Of a DNA stretch of 64,000 nucleotides, positions 54,464-62,573 are shown in pieces. The notes under the pieces are model-generated. The model did no database searches, was not told the origin of the DNA, and saw only the letters and a list, made by a program, of their open reading frames with translations. Position numbers and translations under genes: made by a program. Numbering within the stretch: position 1 is the first letter of the stretch; each line of letters starts with the position of its first letter. Source of the stretch: CBDAQD01 sp965275905 (GTDB lineage: Bacteria; Pseudomonadota; Alphaproteobacteria; Rhizobiales; JAJFHC01); the NCBI GenBank assembly GCA_965275905.1, contig CBDHYJ010000014.1:32271-96270 (forward strand). Reading direction: 5' to 3'.

Positions 54464-55027
54464 ATGATCGGGAAAACATCCCCGGTCCAGCGACAGCCGC
54501 ACATTGGAGCAAAGGACGTCTGGCCGGTAGACCGGCTGGAGGTCGATCCGTTCGCATTGCCGGTCAGATACGAACTGCCGGGCAGGACGGTGCTCGAGCG
54601 CGCGCTGGGCACGAAATGGGCCGTAACACTCTACCGCGATCACGTCGTGCTCTGGCGCGACGCCAGGTTCTCGCGCGTGCCGGCACGGGTTCTGCCGCTT
54701 GAAGAATTCGAAGCGGTAGTCGCCACGACCGGCACCGCGGGTGATCACGGGTCGAGAATTGCCATCAATCTCGTGAGCGCCCGGCACGGGCTTAGCGTCC
54801 CTCTTTATGTGGCGGATCATACTGATGCTGCCGCGGCGAGATGGGAGGCCTGGGGCCGCTCGCTCGGCTTGCCAGTTCGGGCCTGTGAGCCGGACGGGTC
54901 GCTGCGCGATCCGGTCGGGATGCTGGGCTCGGTCCTGTGCGGTGCGCCGATGCCGCGCCGCTCGCGCGGCCGGTGGGCGACCCGGCGGTTCAAGCCGGTC
55001 TGGTCGGAAAGCCCGGGCTGCGCTTGA
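54464..55027 (+). CDS. DUF6101-like hypothetical protein
   Basis: The 187-residue basic protein has a strand-rich middle (LPVRYELPGRTVLERALGTK, VTLYRDHVVLWRDARFSRVPARV) and ends with MPRRSRGRWATRRFKP. It resembles alphaproteobacterial proteins grouped as DUF6101. There is no signal peptide. Function unknown. It is convergent with ubiA, 6 bases between the stops. Confidence 0.72.
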   Translation: MIGKTSPVQRQPHIGAKDVWPVDRLEVDPFALPVRYELPGRTVLERALGTKWAVTLYRDHVVLWRDARFSRVPARVLPLEEFEAVVATTGTAGDHGSRIAINLVSARHGLSVPLYVADHTDAAAARWEAWGRSLGLPVRACEPDGSLRDPVGMLGSVLCGAPMPRRSRGRWATRRFKPVWSESPGCA

Positions 55028-55033
55028 GCGCGA

Positions 55034-55999
55034 TCAGCCCAGCGCCCGGTAAAGGGTCTCTGCGACAATTGCCGCAAACACGATGGTGCCGAAATCCCGG
55101 TTCGACCGGAACAGTTTCAGGCAGCGGTCACCGTCGTCGATATCGAGTGTCTTGATCTGCCAGATCAGGTGGCCGGCGGCGATCGCCATGCCGGCGAGAA
55201 AGATGTAGCCGCCCGCGGCAAGCAGTCCGGCAAGCGTAATGCCGACGATCGCCATCGAATAGAAGAGCGTCATCCAGGACTTGGTCCGGTCGCCGAATTT
55301 CAGCGCCGTCGACTTGATCCCGATCAGCGCGTCGTCTTCCTTGTCCTGATGGGCGTAGATCGTGTCGTAGCCGAGTGTCCAGGAAATGCCGGCGATATAG
55401 AGCACGATCGGTGCGGGCGCGAGTGCGCCCGTCACGCTGGCCCAGCCGAGCAGGGCTCCCCAGTTGAACGCAAAGCCGAGAAACAGCTGCGGCCAGTAGG
55501 TGACCCGCTTCATAAACGGATAGATCGCGACGAAAATCAGCGACGATGCACCGAGCACCACGGCGAACCAGTTGAACTGGAGCAGGACGAAAAGGCCGAC
55601 GAGGCATTGCAGCACGAGGAACGCCTTGGCTCTCGACACCGTGACCTGGCCGCTCGGGATCGGTCGCGACCGGGTCCGTGCGACCAGGGCATCAAAGTCA
55701 CGATCGACAAGGTCGTTATAGGTGCAGCCGGCACCGCGCATGACGACCGCGCCGATGCCGAAGAGCACGATCAGCAGCGGGTCCGGGATTGCGGATCCCG
55801 TAGCCATCGCGACCATTGCCAGCGACCACCAGCACGGCCACAGCAGCAGCCACGTGCCGATCGGCCGGTCGAGCCGTGCCAGCCGGCAATACGGCCGGAC
55901 AGCCTCCGGCGCCCACGTGTCCACCCAGTTGCCGCGGGAGTCGGCGACCGGGTCGTGACGCTCCGCTCCATCCTGTGCGGTTCGTTCTTCCATATCCAA
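55034..55999 (-). CDS. ubiA: 4-hydroxybenzoate polyprenyltransferase
   Basis: The 321-residue membrane protein has about eight helices and the two prenyl-diphosphate Asp motifs: NDLVDRDFDALVARTRSRPIPSG and the second, DTIYAHQDKEDD. It prenylates 4-hydroxybenzoate in ubiquinone synthesis at the inner membrane. The polar N-terminal 30 residues are longer than usual and include RPYCRLARLDRPIGTWLL. Confidence 0.95.
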   Translation of the reverse strand: MDMEERTAQDGAERHDPVADSRGNWVDTWAPEAVRPYCRLARLDRPIGTWLLLWPCWWSLAMVAMATGSAIPDPLLIVLFGIGAVVMRGAGCTYNDLVDRDFDALVARTRSRPIPSGQVTVSRAKAFLVLQCLVGLFVLLQFNWFAVVLGASSLIFVAIYPFMKRVTYWPQLFLGFAFNWGALLGWASVTGALAPAPIVLYIAGISWTLGYDTIYAHQDKEDDALIGIKSTALKFGDRTKSWMTLFYSMAIVGITLAGLLAAGGYIFLAGMAIAAGHLIWQIKTLDIDDGDRCLKLFRSNRDFGTIVFAAIVAETLYRALG

Positions 56000-56066
56000 G
56001 CATTAATGCGGATTGCGGGCCGGATCAAACATTCCCGCTTGCGCCGAAGAGTCACGGAAATGAATC

Positions 56067-56074
56067 ATGGTTAA
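56067..56074 (-). promoter_or_regulatory. TTAACCAT motif upstream of the chemoreceptor gene
   Basis: ATGGTTAA (56067-56074) on the plus strand reads TTAACCAT on the minus strand, the CtrA half-site. It lies 63 bases before the chemoreceptor ATG. The same motif, doubled, stands ahead of the TipF-like gene at 22117. CtrA commonly controls motility genes in alphaproteobacteria. Confidence 0.4.
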
Positions 56075-56136
56075 CAGAATTGTAACGACTGAAACGCAGA
56101 TTGGACGCGGGCTAGGAGAGAGTATTGGGGTGCAAT

Positions 56137-57624
56137 ATGACACTAGCCACAGGTGCGCCTGAAGCTCCCTGCGGGGAGCAGAATGGACAGCAGGAAGCGA
56201 CTTATGATCCCGCGGCCGGTGCTGCGGGCACTGGCGCTGCGGAGGAATCGGACATCAGACCGGTCCTCGACAAACTGTCCGTACAGGTTGGCGATCTCGG
56301 CATAGAGATTGCGGACATCGCGGCAGCCGTCGACGACGTCCGGTCGAAAGCGTCCGATTCCGGAAGCAAGTTCAAGGAACTGACCCGGGCGGCCGGCGAC
56401 GTTCGCGCCAACAATCACCATATCCTGGAAATCGCCGAGGAAGCGCGCGGCGTGGCGAGCGGTGCATCCGAAGAAGTGGTGCGCGCCAACGCCCAGTTCC
56501 GGTCGACGCGCGAGGAAGTCAGGGCGGTCGCCGAGGCGGTGACGGTCATCGGAGATCAATTGCATGGCCTGCAGTCGGCGCTCGAGAACGTGGCGAAGAT
56601 TTCGAGCGCGATCGACGCCATTGCGCGCCAGACCAATCTTCTGGCGCTCAACGCGACAATCGAGGCGGCGCGTGCCGGCGAGGCAGGCAAGGGCTTTGGC
56701 GTCGTCGCCGGCGAGGTCAAGGCGCTGGCCAACCAGACCAGTGATGCCACAGCCGAAATCGACTCGACCCTGCAACAGCTTACAGAGGGGGCGCAGAAAC
56801 TGATCGAGCAGGGAGACGAGACCATGCGCCGGACAAAGGCGATGGAACAGTCGACCACCTCCATGAGCTCACTGATCGAGACGGTGAGCGAGGCTATGGA
56901 ACGGATCAACGCATCGTCCGAGAAAATCCGTGCCGATGTTGCCGACATCGACCGGAGTTCGACCACATTCGTCGAGACGCTTTCCGACATGAACGAGGAC
57001 ATTACCGCGACGATCGGTGAATTCGAGCAGGCTTCAGGCCGCATGTTCAAGCTCGTCGAGCGCGGCGACAGCATTGCCATCATGACCGCGGAAAAGGTTG
57101 AGACGGCCGAAACCACCGTCATGGCGATTGCCCGTGAGGCGGCGGACGAACTGGCAGCCGCTCTTGAGGACGAAGTGGCCGCCGGACGCATCTCCGTCGA
57201 AGATCTGTTCGATCGCGATTACAAGCTGATCGAGGGATCGAACCCGGAACAGTATTCGACGCGCTATGTCGACCTGACGGACCGCGTCGCAACGCCGATC
57301 ATCGATGGCGTGCTCGACCGCGACGAACGGATTATATTCTGCTGCACCTGCTCTCACGGCGGTTATGTTCCGACTCACAACAGCATGTATTCCAAGCCGC
57401 AGGGTGACGATCCCACATGGAACGCCGCCAATTCCCGTAACCGGCGCATCTTCGAGGACCGTGTCGGCAGGCGCTCCGGCGAGCATGGCGAGCCGGTTCT
57501 GCTGCAGACCTACCGGCGCGACATGGGTGGCGGCAATTTCGTCGTGATGAAGGACATGTCGGCGTCGGTATACGTCCGCGACCGGCACTGGGGCGCCGTC
57601 CGGATCGGCTACAATCTGAAATAG
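56137..57624 (+). CDS. Soluble methyl-accepting chemotaxis protein with C-terminal sensor
   Basis: The ATG at 56137 is preferred; the frame opens four codons earlier with a weaker start. The 495-residue protein has no membrane segment. A helical bundle is followed by the signalling hairpin (IARQTNLLALNATIEAARAGEAGKGF, VVAGEVKALANQTS). After it comes a globular C-terminal domain (about 340-495) with FCCTCSHGGYVPTHN (Cys402, Cys403, Cys405, His407) and a conserved GGGNFVVMKDMSASVYVRDRHWGAVRIGY. The cluster could bind a metal or sense redox state; this is inference. Confidence 0.92.
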   Translation: MTLATGAPEAPCGEQNGQQEATYDPAAGAAGTGAAEESDIRPVLDKLSVQVGDLGIEIADIAAAVDDVRSKASDSGSKFKELTRAAGDVRANNHHILEIAEEARGVASGASEEVVRANAQFRSTREEVRAVAEAVTVIGDQLHGLQSALENVAKISSAIDAIARQTNLLALNATIEAARAGEAGKGFGVVAGEVKALANQTSDATAEIDSTLQQLTEGAQKLIEQGDETMRRTKAMEQSTTSMSSLIETVSEAMERINASSEKIRADVADIDRSSTTFVETLSDMNEDITATIGEFEQASGRMFKLVERGDSIAIMTAEKVETAETTVMAIAREAADELAAALEDEVAAGRISVEDLFDRDYKLIEGSNPEQYSTRYVDLTDRVATPIIDGVLDRDERIIFCCTCSHGGYVPTHNSMYSKPQGDDPTWNAANSRNRRIFEDRVGRRSGEHGEPVLLQTYRRDMGGGNFVVMKDMSASVYVRDRHWGAVRIGYNLK

Positions 57625-57638
57625 CTGTAGTCTTCACC

Positions 57639-57747
57639 TGTCATCCTTGCCGGAGCAGAGCGACGGCGAGGGTCCAATTGCCGGTTCGTCAAACTGAAGC
57701 ATCCGCCAATGGTTCCTCGGCCTCACATCCGTTCGGCCAAGGATGAC
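57639..57747. repeat. Intergenic repeat with TGTCATCCTTG ends
   Basis: A 109-base segment starts TGTCATCCTTG (57639) and ends CAAGGATGAC (57738-57747), giving inverted ends. The inside (gagcagagcgacggcgaggg, then catccgccaatgg) looks like a dispersed element of Rhodospirillales intergenic regions. Only one copy of this type is in the window, so copy number rests on my memory of the family. Confidence 0.55.
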
Positions 57748-57810
57748 GGTTGTGGTTGCATCTCCCGATCCCGCCTTGCGGTTCTCCGGCCTGTAGCCCA
57801 CATTGGCGCG

Positions 57811-58572
57811 ATGTCGAAACGGCGTTCAGATCAGGGCGGCTCGGGCCGCATGCCACGGCTTTATGTCGGTGGGAACCTCGCCGCGGGTGCGGCGGTGGAG
57901 CTCTCCGCGGGTCAGGTCAATTACCTCAGGAACGTCATGCGACTGGCGACAGGTGATACGGTGTCCGTGTTCAACGGCCGCGACGGCGAATGGCGCGCCG
58001 ATGTGGCGGAATGGGGCAAGAAGTCCGGCACGCTGCTTTGCGGTGAACAGACCCGCGAACAGACCCCTCAGCCTCGCCTGCGTTACCTGTTCGCGCCGCT
58101 TAAGGCCGCGCGTCTCGACTACATGGTCCAGAAAGCCACCGAAATGGGGGCCGGCAGCCTCGAACCGGTGCTGACGCGCCACACCATTGTCTCGCGGGTG
58201 AACACGGAGCGGATGAAAGCGAACGCGGTCGAGGCGGCCGAGCAATGCACCATGCTCACGGTGCCCGACGTGTGCGAGCCAGTGGCCCTCGAGGCGGCAT
58301 TGCGTGACTGGCCGCCGCACGCCACGCTCATCTATTGCGACGAAGCTGCCGATTCCGCGTCGCCGCTGGCAGCGCTTCAGGATGTCGAAGCCGACCAGCT
58401 GGGCGTCCTGATCGGACCTGAAGGCGGGTTCTCCGACGACGAGCGGCGTATGCTGGCCGGCCTCGGATTCGTTGTCGCCATCTCGCTGGGGCCGAGGATC
58501 ATGCGTGCCGATACGGCGGCAGTCGCCGCTCTCGCGGTCATCCAGGCGACGATCGGTGACTGGCGCGCCTGA
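57811..58572 (+). CDS. rsmE: 16S rRNA (uracil1498-N3)-methyltransferase
   Basis: The 253-residue protein begins at ATG 57811; MPRLYVGG at 57850 is a second option closer to the usual start. The SPOUT-fold C-terminal part has LIGPEGGFSDDERRML and ISLGPRIMRADTAAVAALAVIQ, the RsmE knot motif. The N-terminal PUA-like part has RLYVGGNL and NYLRNVMRLATGDTV. It methylates U1498 in 16S rRNA. It lies 147 bases upstream of gshA. Confidence 0.95.
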   Translation: MSKRRSDQGGSGRMPRLYVGGNLAAGAAVELSAGQVNYLRNVMRLATGDTVSVFNGRDGEWRADVAEWGKKSGTLLCGEQTREQTPQPRLRYLFAPLKAARLDYMVQKATEMGAGSLEPVLTRHTIVSRVNTERMKANAVEAAEQCTMLTVPDVCEPVALEAALRDWPPHATLIYCDEAADSASPLAALQDVEADQLGVLIGPEGGFSDDERRMLAGLGFVVAISLGPRIMRADTAAVAALAVIQATIGDWRA

Positions 58573-58719
58573 GGCGGCCGTCCCGCAGGTTGAAATCAGT
58601 CATTGTTTCTACGGGGTTGATAGTTACATTAAATGGAACTGCGCGACCGCGTTGTGCAACATCGGGACGATTTGCCCGGGATCGGGTGCGGATTCCGATG
58701 ATCAGGGGAACGCCGACGT

Positions 58720-60096
58720 ATGGCCATCGAAACCATTGACGAGCCGCGGGTCGAAAGCCGTGACGAACTGGTGAAGTATCTGGAGGACGGCAACAAGCCG
58801 GCCACGGATTGGCGCATCGGTACAGAACACGAGAAATTCGGATTCCACACCGCCGACTACACGCCGATTCCCTATGAAGGGGAAAGCGGCGTGCAGGCCA
58901 TGCTCGAAGGCATGCGCTCGCGTTTCGGCTGGGACCCGATCATGGAGAAGGGCAATATCATCGGCCTGGCACGGCCCATGTCGGCCGGCGGCGGCTCGGT
59001 GTCGCTCGAGCCCGGCGGCCAGTTCGAGCTGTCCGGCGCGCCGCTGGAGAATCTGCACCAGACCTGCGAGGAGGTGCACGATCATCTGGCCCAGGTTCGC
59101 GAAATCGGCGACGAAATCGGGATCGGGTTCCTGGGGCTCGGCTTTTCGCCGAAATGGACTTTCGACGAAACGCCGATCATGCCCAAGGGGCGCTACAAGA
59201 TCATGCGCGAATACATGGCCAGGAAAGGCAACCTCGGCCGCGACATGATGTTCCGGTCGGCCACCGTCCAGGTCAATCTCGACTTTTCGAGCGAGACCGA
59301 CATGATCACCAAGGTGCGGGTCGGTCTGGCGCTGCAGCCCATCGTGACCGCCCTGTTCGCCAACTCGCCCTTCACGGAAGGCCGTCCCAACGGCTATCTC
59401 AGCTTCCGCAGCGAGATCTGGAAGGACACCGATCCGGACCGCACCGGCATGCTGCCCTGGGTGTTCGAGGACGGCATGGGCTTCGAGCGCTATACGGATT
59501 ATGCCCTCGACGTGCCGATGTACTTTGTCTACCGCTCCGGCACGTATCACAATGTCGCCGGCCAGTCGTTCCGGGACTTCATGCGTGGCGAATTGCCGGG
59601 ACTGCCGGGCGACAAGCCGACCTTGAATGACTGGGTCGACCACCTCACGACAATCTTTCCGGAAGTCCGCCTCAAGCGTTTCATCGAGATGCGCGGCGCG
59701 GACGGCGGTCCGTGGCGCAGGCTGTGCGCCCTGCCGGCCGTCTGGGTCGGTCTGCTTTATGACCAGGAAGCGCTCGACGCCGCCTGGGACCTTGTCAAGG
59801 ACTGGACCGCCGAGGAACGCCAGGCCCTGCGCGACACGGTGCCGACACAGGGGCTGGCTACCCCGTTCCGCAACACGACTGTCGCGGAACTGGCAGCGAA
59901 GACGGTTGAAATCGCGCGCATCGGGCTCAAGAACCGCAACCGGCTCGACAAGTTCGGCGATGACGAGCAGCATTTCCTCAATGCCGTCGAGGAGGTGGTG
60001 GAAAACGGTCGCACACCGGCCGAGGAACTGCTCGACCTTTACAAAAAGGCATGGGGTGGCGATATCAACCGCATCTTTGCCGACTGCGCCTATTAG
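58720..60096 (+). CDS. gshA: Glutamate--cysteine ligase, plant/alphaproteobacterial type
   Basis: The 458-residue protein has RIGTEHEKFGF, ISLEPGGQFELSG-like (VSLEPGGQFELSGAPLE) and MFRSATVQVNLDFSSETDM, the signature of the GCS2 class found in plants and alphaproteobacteria. It makes gamma-glutamylcysteine, the first step of glutathione synthesis. Two cysteines near the C-terminal half could give redox control as in plants, but this is inference. A glutathione S-transferase gene follows 10 bases later. Confidence 0.94.
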   Translation: MAIETIDEPRVESRDELVKYLEDGNKPATDWRIGTEHEKFGFHTADYTPIPYEGESGVQAMLEGMRSRFGWDPIMEKGNIIGLARPMSAGGGSVSLEPGGQFELSGAPLENLHQTCEEVHDHLAQVREIGDEIGIGFLGLGFSPKWTFDETPIMPKGRYKIMREYMARKGNLGRDMMFRSATVQVNLDFSSETDMITKVRVGLALQPIVTALFANSPFTEGRPNGYLSFRSEIWKDTDPDRTGMLPWVFEDGMGFERYTDYALDVPMYFVYRSGTYHNVAGQSFRDFMRGELPGLPGDKPTLNDWVDHLTTIFPEVRLKRFIEMRGADGGPWRRLCALPAVWVGLLYDQEALDAAWDLVKDWTAEERQALRDTVPTQGLATPFRNTTVAELAAKTVEIARIGLKNRNRLDKFGDDEQHFLNAVEEVVENGRTPAEELLDLYKKAWGGDINRIFADCAY

Positions 60097-60105
60097 ACGC
60101 TCGCA

Positions 60106-60900
60106 ATGACTGCACCGGCCGATCCCGCTTCAGGACCCTTCCGGCTCTTCTATCATCCGATGAGCAGCGCCTCCATGCGGGTGACGCTGTATCTGCGCTG
60201 CCGCGGCGTGCCGCAATCTCATGTGGAACTGGTCAGCACGGGGCTTGCAACCGACCATCGGGGCATTCTCGTATTCACCATGCCCGAAGGCGACGTCGAG
60301 ACCCAACGTGTCGGCACAACCGACCTGACGGCCTTCAACCCGGAAGGGCGCGTGCCGATCCTCCTGCTCAGCGACGGGCGCAAGATGACCCAGACCGGTC
60401 CGATCATCGATTTTATCGAAGCCGGACTGCCGGAAGTAGAAGGCGGAGCGCTGTTGCCGCAAGACCCGTGGGACCGCGCCCAGGCCCAGCGCATCATGTG
60501 GATCGTGGCATCCGACACCCAGCCCTACCAGAACATCCCCTTCATCATCCAGGCCATGGGCGAATGGGGCATGGTCAGGGCCAATCCGGTGAACCATCCG
60601 CTCAGGCTGCATTTCATCCGCCGCGAGTTCGGCGCCATCGAAGGCATTCTCGCGGCCAGCGCGGGCCGGTTCGCGGTCGGCGACGAGATCACGCTTGCCG
60701 ACTGTTTTCTGGTGCCTCAGATCCGCAACGCGCTGCTCGCGGAGGTCGATCTCCATGCCGAGTTTCCGGTCATGGCGCGGGTCTGGGACAACCTGCTGGC
60801 GGTCCCGGAGGTCCGGCAGGTGCTGGAGGAAGCCGGTGGCGTCGTCCAGCCGCTGGTCTTCGATTCCGACAAGTTCGAGGTTTATGCCGCCGGAGCGTGA
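60106..60900 (+). CDS. Glutathione S-transferase family protein
   Basis: The 264-residue protein has an N-terminal thioredoxin-like domain (LFYHPMSSASMRVTLYLRC with candidate catalytic Ser, FNPEGRVPILLLSDGRKMTQTGPIIDFIE). The helical C-terminal domain carries ASAGRFAVGDEITLADCFLVPQI. It has a 40-residue insert between strands 1 and 3 compared with compact bacterial GSTs. It follows gshA and precedes a 58-residue TRASH-like protein across a repeat element. Confidence 0.9.
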   Translation: MTAPADPASGPFRLFYHPMSSASMRVTLYLRCRGVPQSHVELVSTGLATDHRGILVFTMPEGDVETQRVGTTDLTAFNPEGRVPILLLSDGRKMTQTGPIIDFIEAGLPEVEGGALLPQDPWDRAQAQRIMWIVASDTQPYQNIPFIIQAMGEWGMVRANPVNHPLRLHFIRREFGAIEGILAASAGRFAVGDEITLADCFLVPQIRNALLAEVDLHAEFPVMARVWDNLLAVPEVRQVLEEAGGVVQPLVFDSDKFEVYAAGA

Positions 60901-60929
60901 CCTTGCCTCGGAGACCAAGCCTTATTCAT

Positions 60930-60999
60930 TGTCATGCTCGTGCTTGACACGAGCATCTCGCGACGGAGTTAAGACCCTCGGTCAAGCCCGAGGGTGACA
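60930..60999. repeat. Dispersed intergenic repeat, copy B (inverted)
   Basis: The 70-base element runs from TGTCATGCTCGTG to CCCGAGGGTGACA. It is nearly the reverse complement of copy A (51648-51718), with the same two hairpins in opposite order and a variable middle. It lies between the GST gene and the 58-residue protein gene. Confidence 0.85.
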
Positions 61000-61029
61000 G
61001 GAAGGTGAAATCAACCGGAGAACACCATC

Positions 61030-61206
61030 ATGACCGAACCCCGCATCGAGGACTGCATCAACGAAATCTGCCCGTGGTCGGGCAAGCCTGTGAGCCCGGA
61101 TTCCCTCACCCGCTACAAGGGCGAGGTGGTCGGCTTCTGCAATCCCGGCTGCCGCGACAAGTTCGAAAAGGCGGTCGGTGACTTTGAGGCGGTTCTCGAG
61201 GGCTGA
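61030..61206 (+). CDS. 58-residue TRASH/YHS-like cysteine protein
   Basis: A short open frame with ATG at 61030 and stop TGA at 61204 encodes 58 residues; CCGGAG precedes the start by 8 bases. Cys9, Cys14, Cys37 and Cys41 are spaced as CINEIC and FCNPGC, and GKPV...RYKGEVVGFC...CRDKF fits the TRASH/YHS zinc or metal-binding pattern. It ends with an acidic helix. It probably shares a transcript with the upstream GST gene and might deliver metal or thiol to it. The function is unknown. Confidence 0.82.
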   Translation: MTEPRIEDCINEICPWSGKPVSPDSLTRYKGEVVGFCNPGCRDKFEKAVGDFEAVLEG

Positions 61207-61211
61207 CCGCT

Positions 61212-62114
61212 CTATTCCGCGGCGACCATCGATACGGGTGCGTCGCCCGCCTTCCTGCCGATACTGGCCAGCCCTTCTCTCAGATGCTCCGCCAGAGCGT
61301 GTGCGGCACCCGGCAGGTCCTCGCGCGAGCGCACCAGCCCGATGTCGAAATCGCCGAGGTCAGGATAGCCGTCGGCCTCGCTCAGGATCCTCATGCCCGG
61401 CCGGGTCGTGCTCTCGGGGATGGCCGAGACCGCCAGTCCGGTGAGAACGGCGGCCGCCATGGCCGCGCTGTTCGGACTGCTGAGCGCGATCCTCGTTTCA
61501 CGGCCGACCGCCTCGAGCGAGTCCAGCGCCAAGGACCGCCAGGCACAGCCGGTATGAGACAGGGCCAGCGGCACCGGGTCTTCTTCGTGCACGCAATGAC
61601 GCGCCGAGGTCACCCAGACCAGCTGTTCCTTGCGGATGACCTCGCCCTCGAAGATGCCGGAGCCAAAGGTTACGAGCGACAGATCCAGCCGGCCTGAACG
61701 GGTGAGTTCTACCAGTTCGACGCTCGGCCGGCATTCGACCTGGAGCTGGACGTGGGGGTGGGTCCGGGAGAACCAGGCGAGAATCGGCGGCAGGAACCGG
61801 TCGGCATAGTCATCCGGCGTGCCGATGCGGACCAGCCCGGCAATCTCCGGCTCTGAAAAACTGAGCACCGCCTCGTCGCTCAGCTTGACGATGCGGCGCG
61901 CGTAGTCGAGCAGGCTCTCGCCGTCGGCCGTAAGCCGGCTCTGTCGTCCGTCGCGTACGAACAGCGGCCGGCCGACCGCTTCCTCCAGCCGCTTCATCTG
62001 CATGCTTACCGCCGATTGTGTCTTGTGAACCTCGTCGGCGGCACGCGTGAAGCTGCCGTTGTCCGCGATTGCAATGAAGGTCTTCAGAAGATCGATATCG
62101 AGTGCGTGGGGCAT
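61212..62114 (-). CDS. LysR-family transcriptional regulator
   Basis: The 300-residue protein has the N-terminal helix-turn-helix (LDIDLLKTFIAIADNGSFTRAADEVHKTQSAVSMQMKRLE) and a ligand-binding domain (IRIGTPDDYADR-like GLVRIGTPDDYADRFLPP). Its effector is unknown. It is convergent with the 58-residue protein gene (5 bases) and divergent from the DUF1127 gene at 62277, which it may control. Confidence 0.92.
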   Translation of the reverse strand: MPHALDIDLLKTFIAIADNGSFTRAADEVHKTQSAVSMQMKRLEEAVGRPLFVRDGRQSRLTADGESLLDYARRIVKLSDEAVLSFSEPEIAGLVRIGTPDDYADRFLPPILAWFSRTHPHVQLQVECRPSVELVELTRSGRLDLSLVTFGSGIFEGEVIRKEQLVWVTSARHCVHEEDPVPLALSHTGCAWRSLALDSLEAVGRETRIALSSPNSAAMAAAVLTGLAVSAIPESTTRPGMRILSEADGYPDLGDFDIGLVRSREDLPGAAHALAEHLREGLASIGRKAGDAPVSMVAAE

Positions 62115-62235
62115 GGCTCCTAACGGTCAAGAAATTTGATAGGTGGAATAAGATATATTCGTTTGAATGATGAATAACAAGCTGCCATCTTCAGATCATC
62201 AAGCAATCTTCATCGGGCCGCCATCGGCCCGTCAC

Positions 62236-62259
62236 CGCGGAAAACTAAGGTTTTCCGCG
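62236..62259 (+). promoter_or_regulatory. Perfect hairpin in the DUF1127 leader
   Basis: CGCGGAAAAC (62236-62245) pairs perfectly with GTTTTCCGCG (62250-62259) around loop TAAG. The stem ends 3 bases before the AACAGGAGG ribosome site and 17 bases before the ATG at 62277. There is no T-run after it. It may stabilise the mRNA, act as an attenuator or hold a protein or sRNA site. Confidence 0.6.
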
Positions 62260-62276
62260 AACAGGAGGACTTTGCC

Positions 62277-62531
62277 ATGACCGATTGCCAGAGTCAGGCC
62301 GCCACCGGTTTGCCGGTTTACAGCGGTCTCTTCGATCCGCTTTTCCGGCTGTTTGACGCGTGGCAGCGTCGCCGCCGCTTTGGCAGGCTGCGCGATCTGG
62401 ACGATCGCCAGCTTCGCGATGTCGGGTTGACGCGCGACGATGTCGCGTGGGGCATGCGTCTCCCGGTCCGGGAAGACGCCGCCATGCGGATAAGGCTTCA
62501 GCGCCAGGAAAGGCGTGCGCTGGAAACGTGA
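62277..62531 (+). CDS. DUF1127 domain protein
   Basis: The 84-residue protein has the DUF1127 motif RRRFGRLRDLDDRQLRDVGLTRDDVAWGM. The start is preceded by AGGAGG, a strong ribosome site, and by a perfect hairpin. Its promoter region is shared with the divergent LysR gene. The function is unknown; strong translation signals suggest a regulated and abundant product. Confidence 0.9.
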   Translation: MTDCQSQAATGLPVYSGLFDPLFRLFDAWQRRRRFGRLRDLDDRQLRDVGLTRDDVAWGMRLPVREDAAMRIRLQRQERRALET

Positions 62532-62573
62532 GGCGCCGTGACGGCGGATGCGGTCGCCGGGACCAGATTCACT

